Shown piece after piece: positions 1-9,524 of a stretch of 46,693 nucleotides of DNA. The stretch is taken from the NCBI GenBank assembly GCA_938041445.1, contig CALISO010000055.1, positions 1 through 46,693 of the forward strand, given 5' to 3'. A program made the translations under genes and the position numbers. The notes below the pieces were generated by a model, which saw nothing but the letters and a program-made list of their open reading frames with translations, did no database searches and was not told where the DNA came from. Each line of letters begins with the position of its first letter. The stretch's first letter is position 1. This stretch comes from an uncultured Saprospiraceae bacterium. GTDB lineage: Bacteria > Bacteroidota > Bacteroidia > Chitinophagales > Saprospiraceae.

Positions 1-3000
1 TCTGACCCTTCAGGGAATAGCTGTTGGTCTACAATTACAGCTGAAGACAAAGTATTACCTCCGGTCACTTGTTGTGGTCCAATAGAGGTGCCTTGTTATC
101 AGACTGATTATCGACCAGGTGCTACGACGTCTACCAGACCAATTACAGAAAGTATAGATGCACCCGACAATGTAGCTCCAGGTGTTTCTGATACGCTTAC
201 TATTGACTTTGCTAGCGCTTCAGACGACAACTCAGTATTAGATTTGGACATGACGATTGATATTGCGACTAATAATGTTGCAGGTATTGTGATTGAGATC
301 ATGTCTCCAGATAGTTTGTATCAGACAGTTGCAGACTTCACAGGTCTTGACTGCTCTCAAGGAAATCTAGATATTATGCTAGATGACTCTGCAATTTTTG
401 CAATCGACTTCGATGATTGTGGAGATTGTCCTACTGCAGCATTCTGTGGCGATTACCAGTCTATGGGCTTTACTCTATCAGCATTTAATGGAGAAGCAAT
501 TACAGGAGATTGGAACATCATTGTAACTAATAACAACTCAACGGAAGACTTAACAATCAACACAGCTTCACTAACCATTGAAGATGAGGTCGATGATATT
601 TGTTTTCCTATGATTGAGAAATACACAGCAGACGGTACGTTGATCACACCGATATGGACGCTGATTGACGACCAAGAATATCAAGTAACATTCCCTGGTA
701 ATGACTGTTCTGATGTTTTCGCGATCTATGCTGATACACCTACAGCAGAAGATTGTACAGGTACATACTTGAGTGGATTCGAGAGAGAATGGACATTTGC
801 TGTAGACAGTGATTTTGTTACAGGTACAACATGTACTCAACAGTTTTATGACCTACAGTTTGACTTGGATGACGTAGTCTATCCACCAGATTTTGATGGC
901 ATAGATGAGCCAATCATTTCTTGTATTGATTACCAAACAAACCCTGCAATCATTGATCCATTTACGGGTATTGTAGGATATCCTACACATATAGGTAATG
1001 AGAGCCTGTGTAGCAACTTCAATGTAACGTACGAAGATGTGACATTAGAAATATGTGGATCAGCTTTCAAACTAATAAGAAAATATACAGTAATTGACTG
1101 GTGTACAGGTGACTTAGATGAGCACAACCAGATCATCAAGGTTGAGGACGACTTCTTGTTTGCAGCTGGTCCTGCGGCTAGCATAGTAGAAAGCAATAGC
1201 CAGCACGATTGTTCTACAGATATATTCTTAGATCCTCTTGGTAATGGTCCTAATGGATATGGAAGCCAATTGGATGTACTCTTCACAAGTTGTTCTGAGG
1301 TGTCAAATGTATTAGTGGAGTATAAGACTTTCCCAGGTGCAGCTCCACCATGTAATAGTGACTTCAATGACGTTGCTGCAGAAGCATTTGACTTTTTACC
1401 AGCTACATCGCTAGGTAATGGTGAGTGGCAAGTACCAGACATCCCAGTTGGATGTGTATGGGTAAGATATATCGTAGAGGATGATTGTGGTAATGTAATA
1501 GATGCATTTACTGAATTTCAAGTAATAGATGTTAACCCACCTAACCCTGTATGTCTTGAGTTTACTGTGGTGGCATTCGGAGCTGATGGTACAGCAAAAG
1601 TAAAGGCTGAATCATTTGACAATGGATCATTTGATAACTGCGGTACTGTTGATTTCAGAGCTAGAGTAATGGATTCAGGAGACTGGATTGAAAAGCTAGA
1701 TTTCACATGTGATGAATTCACTTGTGGCGAAAGTGCAATGGTAGAATTAGTCATTTTTGATCAAATGATCGAAGATGGTACGACATTCAACTCAAGCTTG
1801 AGTGATGTACCAGCTGATGTTAACTATAGCATCTGTATGGCTGAGGTTGGATTCCAAGATAAGATCAAGCCAACTATACTTAATGGACCAAGTAGCGCCG
1901 TACTTGCTTGTGATGAAATCATTGCAAACGAAGAAGAGCTATTAGAAATATTAAATCCAGCAAGCTTCAGCTTTGATGATAATTGCGGTACAGTATCACC
2001 AGTATTATTGTCAGATGTTAACTTCCCATTAGGTGGTAACGAGTGTGGTGGAGGAAGTGTAACTCTTACTTGGCAAGCGGAAGATGAGTGCGGTAACGTA
2101 AGTGAAGATAGCTTCTCTGCATCTATTACGTTCCAGACTGCATCTACTGTTACATCTGTTGAGTTTCCTTATAATGATGATAAAGTGAAAATCTTCAGTT
2201 GTCCTGAATTTGATGAAAATGGTGACCCTGTAGCGCCTACTGTTGAAGAAGTACAAGCATTCGCGGGTACTGGAGTAGCTGTACCTACAGTGAATGACCT
2301 TTCATGTAATACGACTGCTTATTCATTCGAAGATCAGTTCTTCTTCAATGATACTGAAGATGGTGTATGTCTTAAGATTGTAAGAACATTTACACTCATC
2401 GACTGGTGTGCATATAATAACTCCGGAGGAGCAAGTGGATTATTTACTGAGTCTCAGGTAATCACATACCTAGAAGTGCCAGATCCACAGATATTTGCAC
2501 CATCTGCTGTTGATTGTGAGGCTGATGTATTGTATGACTCATCTAGTAATGAGTGCCAGCCTTTCGTAAAAATATTGCTAAACGCTGATAATGATTGTGA
2601 CTTCCTTACTTGGGATGTAACAGTTGAAGATTGTGGAGGTGATTTAGGAGTTCAGACATTTAATACTGCTGATATTAGTGGGTTCTACACTCACGGTGAG
2701 ATAGAAGTAACTGCAACTGTATCTGATAGATGTGGAAATTCTGTTACAGGAGTATACACGATTGAGATTCCAGATTGTAAGGCACCAACACCATATTGTC
2801 TTGGCGAAGTAGTGACTGTTACTCTTCCTGAAAACTTGACTACTGAGGTTTGGGCTAATGACTTTGAGTTAGGTAGCTTTGATGACTTCGCAGCTGTCAA
2901 TAATTGTCCAACATGTCCTCTTGCTGGAGAAGATCCACTAGAGTATTACTTCTTGGATGATTCTGGAAACTTTGTACCTGTGATGGAATTCACTTGTGAT

Positions 3001-4401
3001 GATATCACTGATGGTATAGAAGAAGTGATTTCATTAGATGTCTATGTAGTAGATCCTAATGGAGCACCTGGATTTGATTCGGATTTCTGTACAGTGCAGT
3101 TAATACTACAAGATAATTCTAATGATATCTGTCCTGATGACTTAGGTGATGATAATGACAATGGTCTAGTATCAGGTAGAATTACAATGCATGATAACAG
3201 AGCGATCAGTAGTTCTACTGTATCACTTTCAAGTAACCAACCTGAGTATCCGATTACTGATGTATCAGATGCGACTGGTTCTTATGACTTTGATAATTTG
3301 TTATATGGATTCTCTTATGAGGTGAATACTTCTAAGACTACTGAGATTCTTAATGGAGTATCTACATTGGATATCCTATTGATACAGAGACACCTATTGA
3401 GCTTGACTCCATTTAATAATCCGTACCAGTACATCGCAGCAGATGCGAATAACTCGGAGAATGTGACGGCAGCCGATATGGTAGCAATACGTAACGTAAT
3501 TCTGGAGAGAACAAATGTGTATGTCAATGGACAAGATTCTTGGAGATTTGTAGACGCTTCGTCAACATTCACTAATCCAAGTAATCCATTCCCATATGAT
3601 GAAACGATTCAGTTAGTTCTGAATAGCGATAAGGTGAACCAAAACTTCACTGCTGTGAAAATTGGTGATGTCAACAATGATGCACAAGCGGCATTTGATG
3701 GTGAGACTCAGACTGAGGTCAGAGGAGTACCATTAAACTTGACAATCCAATCAGATAGCTATGAAGCTGGACAAGAAGTAAGAATTGATATTACGTCAAC
3801 TAACTTCGAAGACATCTTAGGTATGCAGTTTACATTGAACAATGATGAGACAGTCGAATTCGATAGATTCGAAGCTGGGTTAATCAATCTTACTAACGAT
3901 TTTGCTGGACTTAGTCATGTGGACGAAGGCAAGGTTTCAGTAAGTTGGAACACATCTGCACCGATCAAAGCAGATGCTAGCGATGTCTTATTTACAATTG
4001 TATATACAGCTCTCGAAAGTGGTACTACTAGTCATATCCTTGTAGACAACAGTATCACAACAGATGAAGCATACAATAACGATCTAGATGTAATTGGAAT
4101 TGAATTAACGAATGAAAATGGTCAAGTGAGTGAAGCTGGTTATAGCTTATCTCAGAACAGACCTAACCCATTTGCTAATCAGACGACGATTGCATTCACA
4201 TTACCTACAAGCCAAGAGGCTTCTCTTACAATATTCGATATGAGTGGGAGAACACTTCAGACATTCAGCGATGTCTATGCTAAAGGTTTAAATGAAATAA
4301 ATGTGGAAGCTTCAGATTGGACTAAGTCTAATGGAGTATTCTACTACCAACTTAACACTGAAGGGTACACAGCTACTAAGAAGATGATTCTTACAGACTA
4401 G
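1..4401 (+). CDS. Giant secreted T9SS cargo protein (5' truncated), with P-domain-like, dockerin-like and cohesin-like parts
   Basis: The reading frame is open from the first base of the window, so the true start lies upstream; the GTG at 88 is only an internal codon. The visible part is 1466 residues. A proprotein-convertase P-domain-like beta region spans roughly residues 55-200. It is followed by several Cys-containing beta domains with a repeated 'IDWC' segment, which I associate with HYR-like proteins of Saprospiraceae. A dockerin-like pair of helices with calcium-loop-like segments follows at about 1119-1170 (STLDILLIQRHLL, then TAADMVAIRNVIL). A cohesin-like beta domain lies at about 1243-1370. 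The last 85 residues (from LSQNRPNPFAN to KKMILTD) are a typical type A T9SS sorting domain. The protein is therefore expected to be exported through T9SS and anchored or released at the cell surface. The ligand is unknown. Secretion route is confident; function is not. Confidence 0.85.
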   Translation, partial: SDPSGNSCWSTITAEDKVLPPVTCCGPIEVPCYQTDYRPGATTSTRPITESIDAPDNVAPGVSDTLTIDFASASDDNSVLDLDMTIDIATNNVAGIVIEIMSPDSLYQTVADFTGLDCSQGNLDIMLDDSAIFAIDFDDCGDCPTAAFCGDYQSMGFTLSAFNGEAITGDWNIIVTNNNSTEDLTINTASLTIEDEVDDICFPMIEKYTADGTLITPIWTLIDDQEYQVTFPGNDCSDVFAIYADTPTAEDCTGTYLSGFEREWTFAVDSDFVTGTTCTQQFYDLQFDLDDVVYPPDFDGIDEPIISCIDYQTNPAIIDPFTGIVGYPTHIGNESLCSNFNVTYEDVTLEICGSAFKLIRKYTVIDWCTGDLDEHNQIIKVEDDFLFAAGPAASIVESNSQHDCSTDIFLDPLGNGPNGYGSQLDVLFTSCSEVSNVLVEYKTFPGAAPPCNSDFNDVAAEAFDFLPATSLGNGEWQVPDIPVGCVWVRYIVEDDCGNVIDAFTEFQVIDVNPPNPVCLEFTVVAFGADGTAKVKAESFDNGSFDNCGTVDFRARVMDSGDWIEKLDFTCDEFTCGESAMVELVIFDQMIEDGTTFNSSLSDVPADVNYSICMAEVGFQDKIKPTILNGPSSAVLACDEIIANEEELLEILNPASFSFDDNCGTVSPVLLSDVNFPLGGNECGGGSVTLTWQAEDECGNVSEDSFSASITFQTASTVTSVEFPYNDDKVKIFSCPEFDENGDPVAPTVEEVQAFAGTGVAVPTVNDLSCNTTAYSFEDQFFFNDTEDGVCLKIVRTFTLIDWCAYNNSGGASGLFTESQVITYLEVPDPQIFAPSAVDCEADVLYDSSSNECQPFVKILLNADNDCDFLTWDVTVEDCGGDLGVQTFNTADISGFYTHGEIEVTATVSDRCGNSVTGVYTIEIPDCKAPTPYCLGEVVTVTLPENLTTEVWANDFELGSFDDFAAVNNCPTCPLAGEDPLEYYFLDDSGNFVPVMEFTCDDITDGIEEVISLDVYVVDPNGAPGFDSDFCTVQLILQDNSNDICPDDLGDDNDNGLVSGRITMHDNRAISSSTVSLSSNQPEYPITDVSDATGSYDFDNLLYGFSYEVNTSKTTEILNGVSTLDILLIQRHLLSLTPFNNPYQYIAADANNSENVTAADMVAIRNVILERTNVYVNGQDSWRFVDASSTFTNPSNPFPYDETIQLVLNSDKVNQNFTAVKIGDVNNDAQAAFDGETQTEVRGVPLNLTIQSDSYEAGQEVRIDITSTNFEDILGMQFTLNNDETVEFDRFEAGLINLTNDFAGLSHVDEGKVSVSWNTSAPIKADASDVLFTIVYTALESGTTSHILVDNSITTDEAYNNDLDVIGIELTNENGQVSEAGYSLSQNRPNPFANQTTIAFTLPTSQEASLTIFDMSGRTLQTFSDVYAKGLNEINVEASDWTKSNGVFYYQLNTEGYTATKKMILTD

Positions 4402-4430
4402 TACAAGTGTTTAGTTAAGTTACTTTTTTG

Positions 4431-4470
4431 AAAAAGGGGAGGACATCTTACCAATGTCTTCCCCCTTTTT
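4431..4470. terminator. Bidirectional intrinsic terminator
   Basis: An A-run, a G-rich arm, a short loop and a complementary C-rich arm ending in a T-run lie between the convergent adhesin gene and the M23 peptidase gene. The stem is about 16 bp with one bulge or wobble. Because both ends carry A/T runs it can act in either direction. Confidence 0.8.
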
Positions 4471-4495
4471 AAATTGAGTTGGTTGTATTTCTTTA

Positions 4496-5479
4496 TTAGT
4501 CGAATGATTGATTTTCGACAGCAGATTTTTCTACGAGTTCTCTATACTCTTCGCTAGACAACCCGTCTAAGCAATAATCAATTGGATTGACAGATTTACC
4601 TTTGACTCTTACTTCATAGTGAAGATGCGGAGCTGTTGATAATCCAGTACTTCCTACAGTACCTATCTTTTCGCCTTTCTTTACCTTTTGGCCCACTATG
4701 ACATCTATATCATGCATATGTGCATATAGTGTTTCAAATCCAAAGCCATGATCAATCACAACATTTTTACCAAATCCTGATCTACGTTTTTCAACCTTTT
4801 TGATATAGCCATCACCAGTAGCCTGAATTGCTGTGCCCGTAGGACAAGTAAAATCTATACCATGATGAAATTTCTTGACCTTATGAATGGGGTGAATTCG
4901 AAATCCATAACCAGACAGGTGCTTAATTTTACGCTTGAGTTTATCTTCTTGTACTGGTTTGATTGATGGTATCGAAGCAAGCTTAGTTTCTCTTTCGATT
5001 GCTTTGATAAGTAAGGTGTCCAGACTCTGCTTTTGTAGAGATAGTTGACGCTTGAGTTTATCTACCTTATCTATTGACTCTTCTATGATTTCATCAGTAT
5101 TGGTATACTTGGTGATATATTTGTGCTTTTCGTGTCCACCGATACCACCTTCCCACATTGACGAATCAATCGGTGCCATACCGAATATCATCCTATGTAC
5201 CTCGCCGTCTTTCTGGTGAATACCTGCAAGATCCTCTGATAAGATATCTACTTGATCAGTAAGAGAAGAATAGTGTCTCTCCATTTGTGACAACTCTGCA
5301 TTGAGAAATTTCTCTGTAGGGCTTTGGATGTGACCATTAAAAATCAGATAACTCATAGTTATCGCGATTGCAGCAGTTGCAATCAGTGAGCCCATTTTCA
5401 TTAGTCTCACTTTCCTAGGATTCTTTACTTTCTCGAAGCTTAATGTTTGCTCATTGTAAACATATAAGTCCTTATTCAT
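4496..5479 (-). CDS. M23 family metallopeptidase (LytM/NlpD-like), membrane anchored
   Basis: This 327-residue protein has a cytoplasmic N-terminus, one transmembrane segment at about 30-50 (SLIATAAIAITMSYLIF), a coiled-coil-prone region at about 65-165, and a C-terminal M23 (lysostaphin-type) domain. The zinc-site motifs are HHGID and HLHYE, with GSTGLSTAPHLH in between as usual for active members. It is expected to face the periplasm and cut peptidoglycan cross-bridges or stem peptides. The zinc ligands are intact, so this is not a degenerate EnvC/NlpD activator. It is transcribed away from alaS and ends at the shared terminator with the upstream adhesin gene. ATG start at 5479; no better internal start, because the membrane anchor needs the N-terminus. 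Confidence 0.9.
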   Translation of the reverse strand: MNKDLYVYNEQTLSFEKVKNPRKVRLMKMGSLIATAAIAITMSYLIFNGHIQSPTEKFLNAELSQMERHYSSLTDQVDILSEDLAGIHQKDGEVHRMIFGMAPIDSSMWEGGIGGHEKHKYITKYTNTDEIIEESIDKVDKLKRQLSLQKQSLDTLLIKAIERETKLASIPSIKPVQEDKLKRKIKHLSGYGFRIHPIHKVKKFHHGIDFTCPTGTAIQATGDGYIKKVEKRRSGFGKNVVIDHGFGFETLYAHMHDIDVIVGQKVKKGEKIGTVGSTGLSTAPHLHYEVRVKGKSVNPIDYCLDGLSSEEYRELVEKSAVENQSFD

Positions 5480-5741
5480 CAGTGTTGATTGTTATTAGTT
5501 ATACCTTAGCTTTACGCAAAATGATATATCATAAAGTGTTGTCTAGCAAATGTACTTTAACAAATTGACTCGACATAAAATTTGAGTAACATATATTTTT
5601 TATCGATGAAAGTAATATTCAGATGTAAATTGTTGACATTCAGATTCTTAAAGCCAAATGAAGCATTTTGCCATAACTTTTATTATATTTTTTAAGTCAC
5701 ATATGCGGTAGGACAGCCGTAAATCGAACGCTAATAGTCTC

Positions 5742-8366
5742 ATGAAATCCAACGAAATACGCCAGAAATACTTAGATTTTTTTAAAAGTAAAACCCACAA
5801 AATTGTTGCCTCTGCACCCATCGTGGTCAAGGATGACCCAACCCTCATGTTTACCAATGCTGGGATGAATCAATTCAAAGATTACTTCCTAGGTAACAAG
5901 GTACCTGACAGCAGAAGAGTTGCAGATACTCAGAAGTGCTTACGTGTATCTGGAAAGCATAATGATCTAGAAGAAGTAGGAAGAGACTCCTATCACCATA
6001 CAATGTTTGAGATGCTAGGTAATTGGTCCTTTGGTGATTATTTTAAGAAAGAAGCGATCGATTGGGCATGGGAGTTATTGACGGATGTCTATGGGCTAGA
6101 CAAGGATCGTCTCTACGTATCCGTCTTTAAAGGAGAGGAGAGTGAGGGCCTCAGTGCTGATATGGAAGCTGTAGAGCTCTGGAAGAATCATGTCGCTGAA
6201 GATCGTATTCTCTATTTTGATAAGAAGGACAACTTCTGGGAGATGGGTGATACTGGTCCTTGTGGTCCATGTTCTGAAATTCACATCGATCTACGAAGTG
6301 ATGAAGATAGGGCCAAAGTAAGTGGAGCTACTTTAGTCAATGAAGATGATCCAGAAGTGATAGAGGTATGGAATCTTGTTTTTATTCAATACAATAGGAA
6401 GGCAGACTCTAGCCTAGAGCCATTACCAGAGAAGCACGTCGACACCGGTATGGGATTCGAGCGGTTAGCGATGGCGATACAAGGGAAGAAGGCTAATTAT
6501 GATACAGATATTTTCTCACCATACATCAATAAAATATCTGCGGATAGTGGCATTAAGTATACAGGTAAGTACGATGACTCATCTAAGACTGATATTGCAA
6601 TGCGAGTACTCTCTGACCATATCAGAGCCGTAGCATTTACGATTGCTGATGGGCAGATGCCGGACAATAGTGGAGCAGGTTATGTTATCAGAAGGATTCT
6701 TCGTAGGGCAGTAAGGTACTATTATTCATTTCTCAATATTAAGGAACCATACCTATACACAATGATTCCGATGCTAGCCGATGACTTTAAGGATGTCTTT
6801 AGTGAATTGTTTGCACAGAAGGATTTTGTGACTAAGGTGATACTAGAAGAAGAGAAGGGATTTCTAAGGACACTTGAAGGTGGACTTAAGAGAATTGCTT
6901 CATTGAGTATTGATGATAATGTTTTAGATGGTAAGACTGCGTTTGAGTTATATGATACTTATGGATTCCCAATTGACTTGACAAATCTAATTGCTGAAGA
7001 AAATGGGTGGGATCTTGACGAAGTAGGATTCGGAGAGGCCCTTGCTGAGCAAAAAGCACGATCGAGAGCAGATGCTGAGAAGAGTGTAGGAGACTGGATT
7101 GATGTTAATCCATTTGCGAAAGCTGACTTCCAGGGTTATGATACGCTATCGGTAAATGGTGTACAGATTATGAGATATCGTACTGTTGAAACCAAAGGCA
7201 AAGAATCGTTCCAAGTCTTGCTAGATAAGACACCATTTTATCCTGAAGGTGGTGGTCAAGTAGGAGATAAGGGCACACTCAAGTCAGCTAACGAGACTCT
7301 GCAAGTCTATAATACCACTAAAGAGAACGACCTTATTATACATCACATCAATGTGTTGCCACAAAATGCGGCTGCTCAATGGGATGCACAAGTTGAAGAA
7401 GATAGAAGAAGAGCAATTGAGAATAATCACTCGGCAACTCACTTACTGCATGCAGCACTTAAGGAGGTGCTAGGTGATCATGTTAATCAGAAGGGATCAC
7501 TGGTTAAGGATAGCCAATTGAGATTTGACTTCAGTCATATGCAGAAGATGTCAGATGAAGAGATCGCAAAAGTTGAATCGATTGTTAATCAACGAATTCA
7601 GCAAAATATTGCTCTCAAAGAAGATAGAAGTATACCAATTGACGAGGCCAAGGCGTCTGGGGCAATGATGCTCTTCGGAGAGAAGTATGGTGATACTGTG
7701 AGGATGATCACTTTTGATCCAACATATTCCATAGAATTATGTGGTGGTTGTCATGTACCAGCCACTGGTAAGATTGGTGTCCTCAAGATTTTATCAGAAT
7801 CAGGCGTAGCTGCAGGTGTCCGACGTATAGAAGCAGTCACTGGATCGGAAGCACTTACATACATCAATAATAAGTTGACACTCTTGGATAACGTAGAGTT
7901 ACAATTCAAGAGCAAGTTGCCAGTAAGCGAATCAGTTGCGAAGCTCATAGAAGAAAATAAAATACTCTCTAAGCAGGTCGAATCTCTGAAACAGCAGAAT
8001 GCAAATGGGTTAATAGAATCTATGAGTAGTGCGGCTATATCAGCAGATGGTTATAAAGTAATCCAACGACTGGTAGATATTGACGATAGTAAGATTGCTA
8101 AGAACTTAGTCTATAGCCTTGCTAAAAAGATAGGGGAGTCTGTAATCCTTATAGGGATAGAATCTAACGGAAAGCCACAACTCATCTGTCATGTCACAGA
8201 AGAATTAGCTAAGTCCAGAGGATTTCATGCAGGTAATATTGTAAAAACCCTAGCACAGACTATCAAAGGTGGTGGCGGTGGTCAAGCCAATTTTGCTACA
8301 GCAGGAGGTAGTGATGCATCCAAGCTGCAAGACGCAATTGATGGATTGGGAGAGTTACTATCATAA
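5742..8366 (+). CDS. alaS: Alanine--tRNA ligase
   Basis: AlaRS charges tRNA-Ala with alanine in the cytoplasm. The 874-residue length matches the family (about 870). The aminoacylation core starts at the N-terminus (EIRQKYLDFF) and includes GRDSYHHTMFEMLGNWS and GAGYVIRRILRRAVRYY. The editing domain shows HSATHLLHAAL and the zinc-site segment ELCGGCHV. The C-terminal DHHA1 domain ends with the glycine-rich GGGGGQANFATAGG. All key motifs are intact. The ATG at 5742 starts at the expected conserved N-terminus. A nitrilase gene follows 14 bases behind its stop codon and is probably cotranscribed. Confidence 0.98.
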   Translation: MKSNEIRQKYLDFFKSKTHKIVASAPIVVKDDPTLMFTNAGMNQFKDYFLGNKVPDSRRVADTQKCLRVSGKHNDLEEVGRDSYHHTMFEMLGNWSFGDYFKKEAIDWAWELLTDVYGLDKDRLYVSVFKGEESEGLSADMEAVELWKNHVAEDRILYFDKKDNFWEMGDTGPCGPCSEIHIDLRSDEDRAKVSGATLVNEDDPEVIEVWNLVFIQYNRKADSSLEPLPEKHVDTGMGFERLAMAIQGKKANYDTDIFSPYINKISADSGIKYTGKYDDSSKTDIAMRVLSDHIRAVAFTIADGQMPDNSGAGYVIRRILRRAVRYYYSFLNIKEPYLYTMIPMLADDFKDVFSELFAQKDFVTKVILEEEKGFLRTLEGGLKRIASLSIDDNVLDGKTAFELYDTYGFPIDLTNLIAEENGWDLDEVGFGEALAEQKARSRADAEKSVGDWIDVNPFAKADFQGYDTLSVNGVQIMRYRTVETKGKESFQVLLDKTPFYPEGGGQVGDKGTLKSANETLQVYNTTKENDLIIHHINVLPQNAAAQWDAQVEEDRRRAIENNHSATHLLHAALKEVLGDHVNQKGSLVKDSQLRFDFSHMQKMSDEEIAKVESIVNQRIQQNIALKEDRSIPIDEAKASGAMMLFGEKYGDTVRMITFDPTYSIELCGGCHVPATGKIGVLKILSESGVAAGVRRIEAVTGSEALTYINNKLTLLDNVELQFKSKLPVSESVAKLIEENKILSKQVESLKQQNANGLIESMSSAAISADGYKVIQRLVDIDDSKIAKNLVYSLAKKIGESVILIGIESNGKPQLICHVTEELAKSRGFHAGNIVKTLAQTIKGGGGGQANFATAGGSDASKLQDAIDGLGELLS

Positions 8367-8380
8367 CTATTAAGTAAATT

Positions 8381-9316
8381 ATGAAGGTTGGAATATCACA
8401 AATCTCGTCTATATGGTTGAATAAGGAAAAATCTACCCAAAAGGTGGCGGATTATATTGCTCAAGCTGCTAACCAGAACTGTGACCTAGTCGTATTTGGT
8501 GAAGCTGTTCTTCCTGCTTACCCATTCTGGTTATCAATTACAAATGGAGCTACGTTTAATGATCAAGCACAGAAAGAAATTCATGCTCACTATATCAAGA
8601 ATGCGATATGTATAGAAGATGGTGACTTGGATAGCATCTGTAAAATAGCACAGGAAAGATCTATCGCAGTATATCTCGGAATCATTGAAAGACCAGTTGA
8701 TCGAGGAGGGCATAGTCTATATTGTACACTTGTCTATATCGACAAGGATGGATTGATACAATCAGCACATCGCAAGATTCGTCCAACGTATGAGGAGAGA
8801 CTTGTTTGGAGTCCTGGAGATGGGCACGGGCTTGTCACACATAAGTTGGATAAGTTTACACTTGGCGGGTTAAATTGTTGGGAAAATTGGATGCCACTAA
8901 GCAGGACTGCCTTGTATGCTCAAGGTGAAAACTTACACATTGCTGTTTGGCCGGGTTGTGTAAGAAATACTGTAGATATTACACCATTTATTGCAAAGGA
9001 GTCTAGATCATATTCAATTGGAGTTTGTGGGTTATTTGGCAGTGACCAAATTACAAATGATATACCTCACTATGATATGATTCAAGAACATTGCCCAGAT
9101 ATTATTGCTGATGGTGGTAGTTGTATAGCCGCACCTAACGGTGATTGGCTAATAGAACCCATCCCCATGAAAGAAGGACTATTTACTGCTGAGTTAGATA
9201 TTCAACAAGTATATGAGGAACGCCAAAATTTCGACCCCGTTGGTCATTATTCAAGACCGGATATCACAAAACTTTCTGTCAATAGAGAAAGACAAGCTTT
9301 AGTAAAATTTAAGTAA
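8381..9316 (+). CDS. Carbon-nitrogen hydrolase, nitrilase branch
   Basis: The 311-residue protein has the catalytic triad of the nitrilase superfamily: Glu41 (VFGEAVLPAYPFW), Lys132 (HRKIRPTYEE) and Cys166 (GGLNCWENWMPLSR). The Cys-Trp-Glu-Asn context is that of true nitrilases and cyanide dihydratases, which turn a nitrile into a carboxylate plus ammonia (or an amide), rather than that of amidases. Its natural substrate cannot be read from the sequence. The ATG lies 14 bases after the alaS stop codon, which suggests cotranscription with alaS. It sits about 6 kb from an NRPS whose asparagine A domain contains a PP-loop enzyme that could make a nitrile; a link is possible but unproven. Confidence 0.9.
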   Translation: MKVGISQISSIWLNKEKSTQKVADYIAQAANQNCDLVVFGEAVLPAYPFWLSITNGATFNDQAQKEIHAHYIKNAICIEDGDLDSICKIAQERSIAVYLGIIERPVDRGGHSLYCTLVYIDKDGLIQSAHRKIRPTYEERLVWSPGDGHGLVTHKLDKFTLGGLNCWENWMPLSRTALYAQGENLHIAVWPGCVRNTVDITPFIAKESRSYSIGVCGLFGSDQITNDIPHYDMIQEHCPDIIADGGSCIAAPNGDWLIEPIPMKEGLFTAELDIQQVYEERQNFDPVGHYSRPDITKLSVNRERQALVKFK

Positions 9317-9524
9317 TGTCAACAACCAAATTTTTATATTCTGCTTTTATCGCCATATTGGATTAATCATCATATGTTCAAGTTGATGTCTTTAGAAATA
9401 TTTCTTTGACAAGTTGCCATAAGATTACTTCGCTACACCCTATATTTACTAGCATCACCCAATTCTGGTTTAATTACTGTTATCTATCATTAGTTATAGT
9501 TAGTCAGATGGTGGTATTGTCATA

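Noticed and set aside
930-1442. Long antisense ORF within the adhesin gene
   Set aside because: Shadow of a strongly supported coding frame with clear domains; nothing of its own.
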